A stretch of DNA of 7,428 nt from CBFHOS01 sp965657645 (lineage in GTDB: Bacteria; Pseudomonadota; Alphaproteobacteria; Puniceispirillales; Puniceispirillaceae), in assembly GCA_965657645.1 (NCBI GenBank), contig CBFHOS010000051.1, positions 1-7,428 of the forward strand, read 5' to 3'. Shown here piece by piece: positions 6,145-7,428 of this stretch. Every line of letters begins with the position of its first letter. Within the stretch, counting starts at the first letter, position 1. The notes under the pieces are model-generated. The model was given only the letters and a program-made list of their open reading frames with translations, was not told where the DNA came from and did not search any database. Both the position numbers and the translations under genes were made by a program.

Positions 6145-7428
6145 ATTGCTTCCCCAATCATCTTCATCACCCCGCGGTATTGGGCGACAATCTCTTGGCG
6201 ATTAATATGCTCGCCGTTTTGCACTTGGTGACGCCCACCTGACCAAACGTCTCTAATCATGCGATCGTCCCCCGCAAAAGCAAAGCAGTCGAGAAGCGTG
6301 TCGCCAGTCCGTCCATCAAGATCAACATGGTTAGCATCAAGGGTGACGAGATCGGCCCAGTTGCCTTTTTCAATCGCGCCGGTCTTGCGACCAGACACTT
6401 GCGCCCCGCCAACGAGTATTTCATCCATGATACGGCGCGCGGTGGAACGATCAGCAGTTGCCAATGCCGCCCTAGAATTATCCCGCAGACGTTGCGAGTA
6501 ATCGAGAGTGCGTATTTCTTCGGAAAGGGAGATACGCATATTAGAATCTGATCCCACAGCGATCTTACCACCAGCATTAAGCCAGTTTACGCCATCAAAG
6601 ATACCATCACCTAGACTAGACTCGGTAATGGGGCATAGACCCGCCACAACCCCCGTTTTTGCCAGCCCAACTGTCTCGTGAGGTTGCATTTGGGTGCAAT
6701 GGATCATGCACCATTGTTCATTAAGCGGGACATTATCCAAAACCCATTCAACTGGCCGTTTACCCCAAGCCGCCAAAACCTCTTCGACTTCTGGAATTTG
6801 CTCTGCCAAATGCATGTGAATGGGACAATTGTTCGCCAAGGCCGAGAGTTCAGCCATGTTTTCTGGCCCAACAGCCCGTAAACTGTGCGGTGCAAGGCCA
6901 AGCGCGGCATCTTGGGGCAAATCTTCTAGAATGACCTGGGTCTCATCAAACAGCTTGGCAAAGCGATCCAGATCATTACCAAACCTGATTTGTCCGGCGC
7001 CCAAGGCCCGCTTGTCACAGCCGCCATATTGATAGTGAACCGGCAATAACGTCAGCCCGATGCCGCTCGTAATTGAACCCGCAGCAACGCGTTCACAAAG
7101 CTCACTAAGCTTATTATAGGGTTGTCCACCCGGTTGGTGATGAAGATAGTGAAACTCTACATTTGCCGCGTATCCAGCCTCCAGCATCTCCATCTGCACA
7201 AACGCAGTGATAGCTTGCACATGTTCAGGTGTGAGCTGGTCGAGAAAGCGGAACATCAAATCGCGCCACGTCCAGAACGAATCTGTTGGGTTTGGCCCTC
7301 TTCGCTCGGTCAAACCGGCCATTGCGCGCTGAAACCCATGACTGTGCACATTTACGGGTGCAGGCAACAAAACCCCCACCCGATGATCTGGATTGGATGA
7401 TGCATCATGGGTCACGTCAAGTATTCGG
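6141..7428 (-). CDS. hutF: formimidoylglutamate deiminase HutF, N-terminus beyond the window
   Basis: This amidohydrolase-superfamily enzyme converts N-formimidoyl-L-glutamate to N-formyl-L-glutamate plus ammonia in the five-step histidine degradation route. The frame is open to the right edge (RILDV before the first in-frame GTG at 7415), so that GTG is probably an internal valine and about 30 residues of the N-terminal beta-domain are missing. Numbering from that GTG, the metal ligands are H24 and H26 (NVHSHGFQRAM), H202 (MHLAEQ) and D290 (VGSDSN). E205 and H239 (IHCTQ) match the catalytic pair, and H177-S-L-R180 plus Q29 match the substrate pocket. A constant offset of about 30 to the Pseudomonas HutF residues, as I recall them, supports both the assignment and the missing length. 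It ends with TGA overlapping the hutC start. The next enzyme, formylglutamate amidohydrolase (HutG), is not in the window. Confidence 0.93.
   Translation of the reverse strand, partial: RILDVTHDASSNPDHRVGVLLPAPVNVHSHGFQRAMAGLTERRGPNPTDSFWTWRDLMFRFLDQLTPEHVQAITAFVQMEMLEAGYAANVEFHYLHHQPGGQPYNKLSELCERVAAGSITSGIGLTLLPVHYQYGGCDKRALGAGQIRFGNDLDRFAKLFDETQVILEDLPQDAALGLAPHSLRAVGPENMAELSALANNCPIHMHLAEQIPEVEEVLAAWGKRPVEWVLDNVPLNEQWCMIHCTQMQPHETVGLAKTGVVAGLCPITESSLGDGIFDGVNWLNAGGKIAVGSDSNMRISLSEEIRTLDYSQRLRDNSRAALATADRSTARRIMDEILVGGAQVSGRKTGAIEKGNWADLVTLDANHVDLDGRTGDTLLDCFAFAGDDRMIRDVWSGGRHQVQNGEHINRQEIVAQYRGVMKMIGEAM

Noticed and set aside
6141..7415. HutF starting at the GTG at 7415
   Set aside because: The frame stays open to the window edge, and the active-site spacing against known HutF shows that about 30 N-terminal residues are still missing, so this GTG is not the likely start.

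Overview
All five genes I can support lie on the minus strand, so transcription runs from high to low coordinates. The gene complement and protein style point to an alphaproteobacterium, most plausibly of the Rhodobacterales or a neighbouring marine order. The grounds are a HutF/HutC pair with wording typical of that group (for example the FGCARATVNRAL helix and a PVRKATL linker), an SltB/MltB-type lytic transglycosylase, and moderate GC. This placement is inference from family resemblance; no 16S or marker gene is present.

Layout in order of transcription. (1) 7428-6141: hutF, formimidoylglutamate deiminase, whose first ~30 codons lie beyond the window edge. (2) 6144-5443: hutC, a GntR/UTRA repressor that overlaps the hutF stop by 4 nt (GTGA), so the two are co-translated. 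(3) 5442-5254: a ~190-bp AT-leaning spacer with a perfect 9-bp DnaA box, a weak promoter candidate and a 22-bp dyad just before the next gene. (4) 5250-3625: an RND periplasmic adaptor with a standard AcrA-like core, an intact RLS motif for docking to TolC, and an unusual ~100-residue beta-rich C-terminal extension. (5) 3625-464: a full-length 1053-residue RND inner-membrane pump, whose start shares one base with the adaptor stop (TAATG). (6) 463-300: a spacer with a terminator-like hairpin and a 26-bp dyad that encloses a good -10 hexamer. (7) 299-1: the N-terminus of a lytic murein transglycosylase cut by the window edge.

Functionally there are three units. The first is histidine catabolism through the five-step route (HutF makes formylglutamate), regulated by its own urocanate-type repressor. 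The second is a two-gene efflux operon that needs an outer-membrane channel encoded elsewhere. The third is a peptidoglycan-processing enzyme with its own promoter region.

I see no mobile element, CRISPR array, tRNA or rRNA and no evidently new multi-gene system. The parts most worth a second look are the adaptor's C-terminal extension, the altered proton-relay residues of the pump, and the related dyads and motifs in the two spacers.
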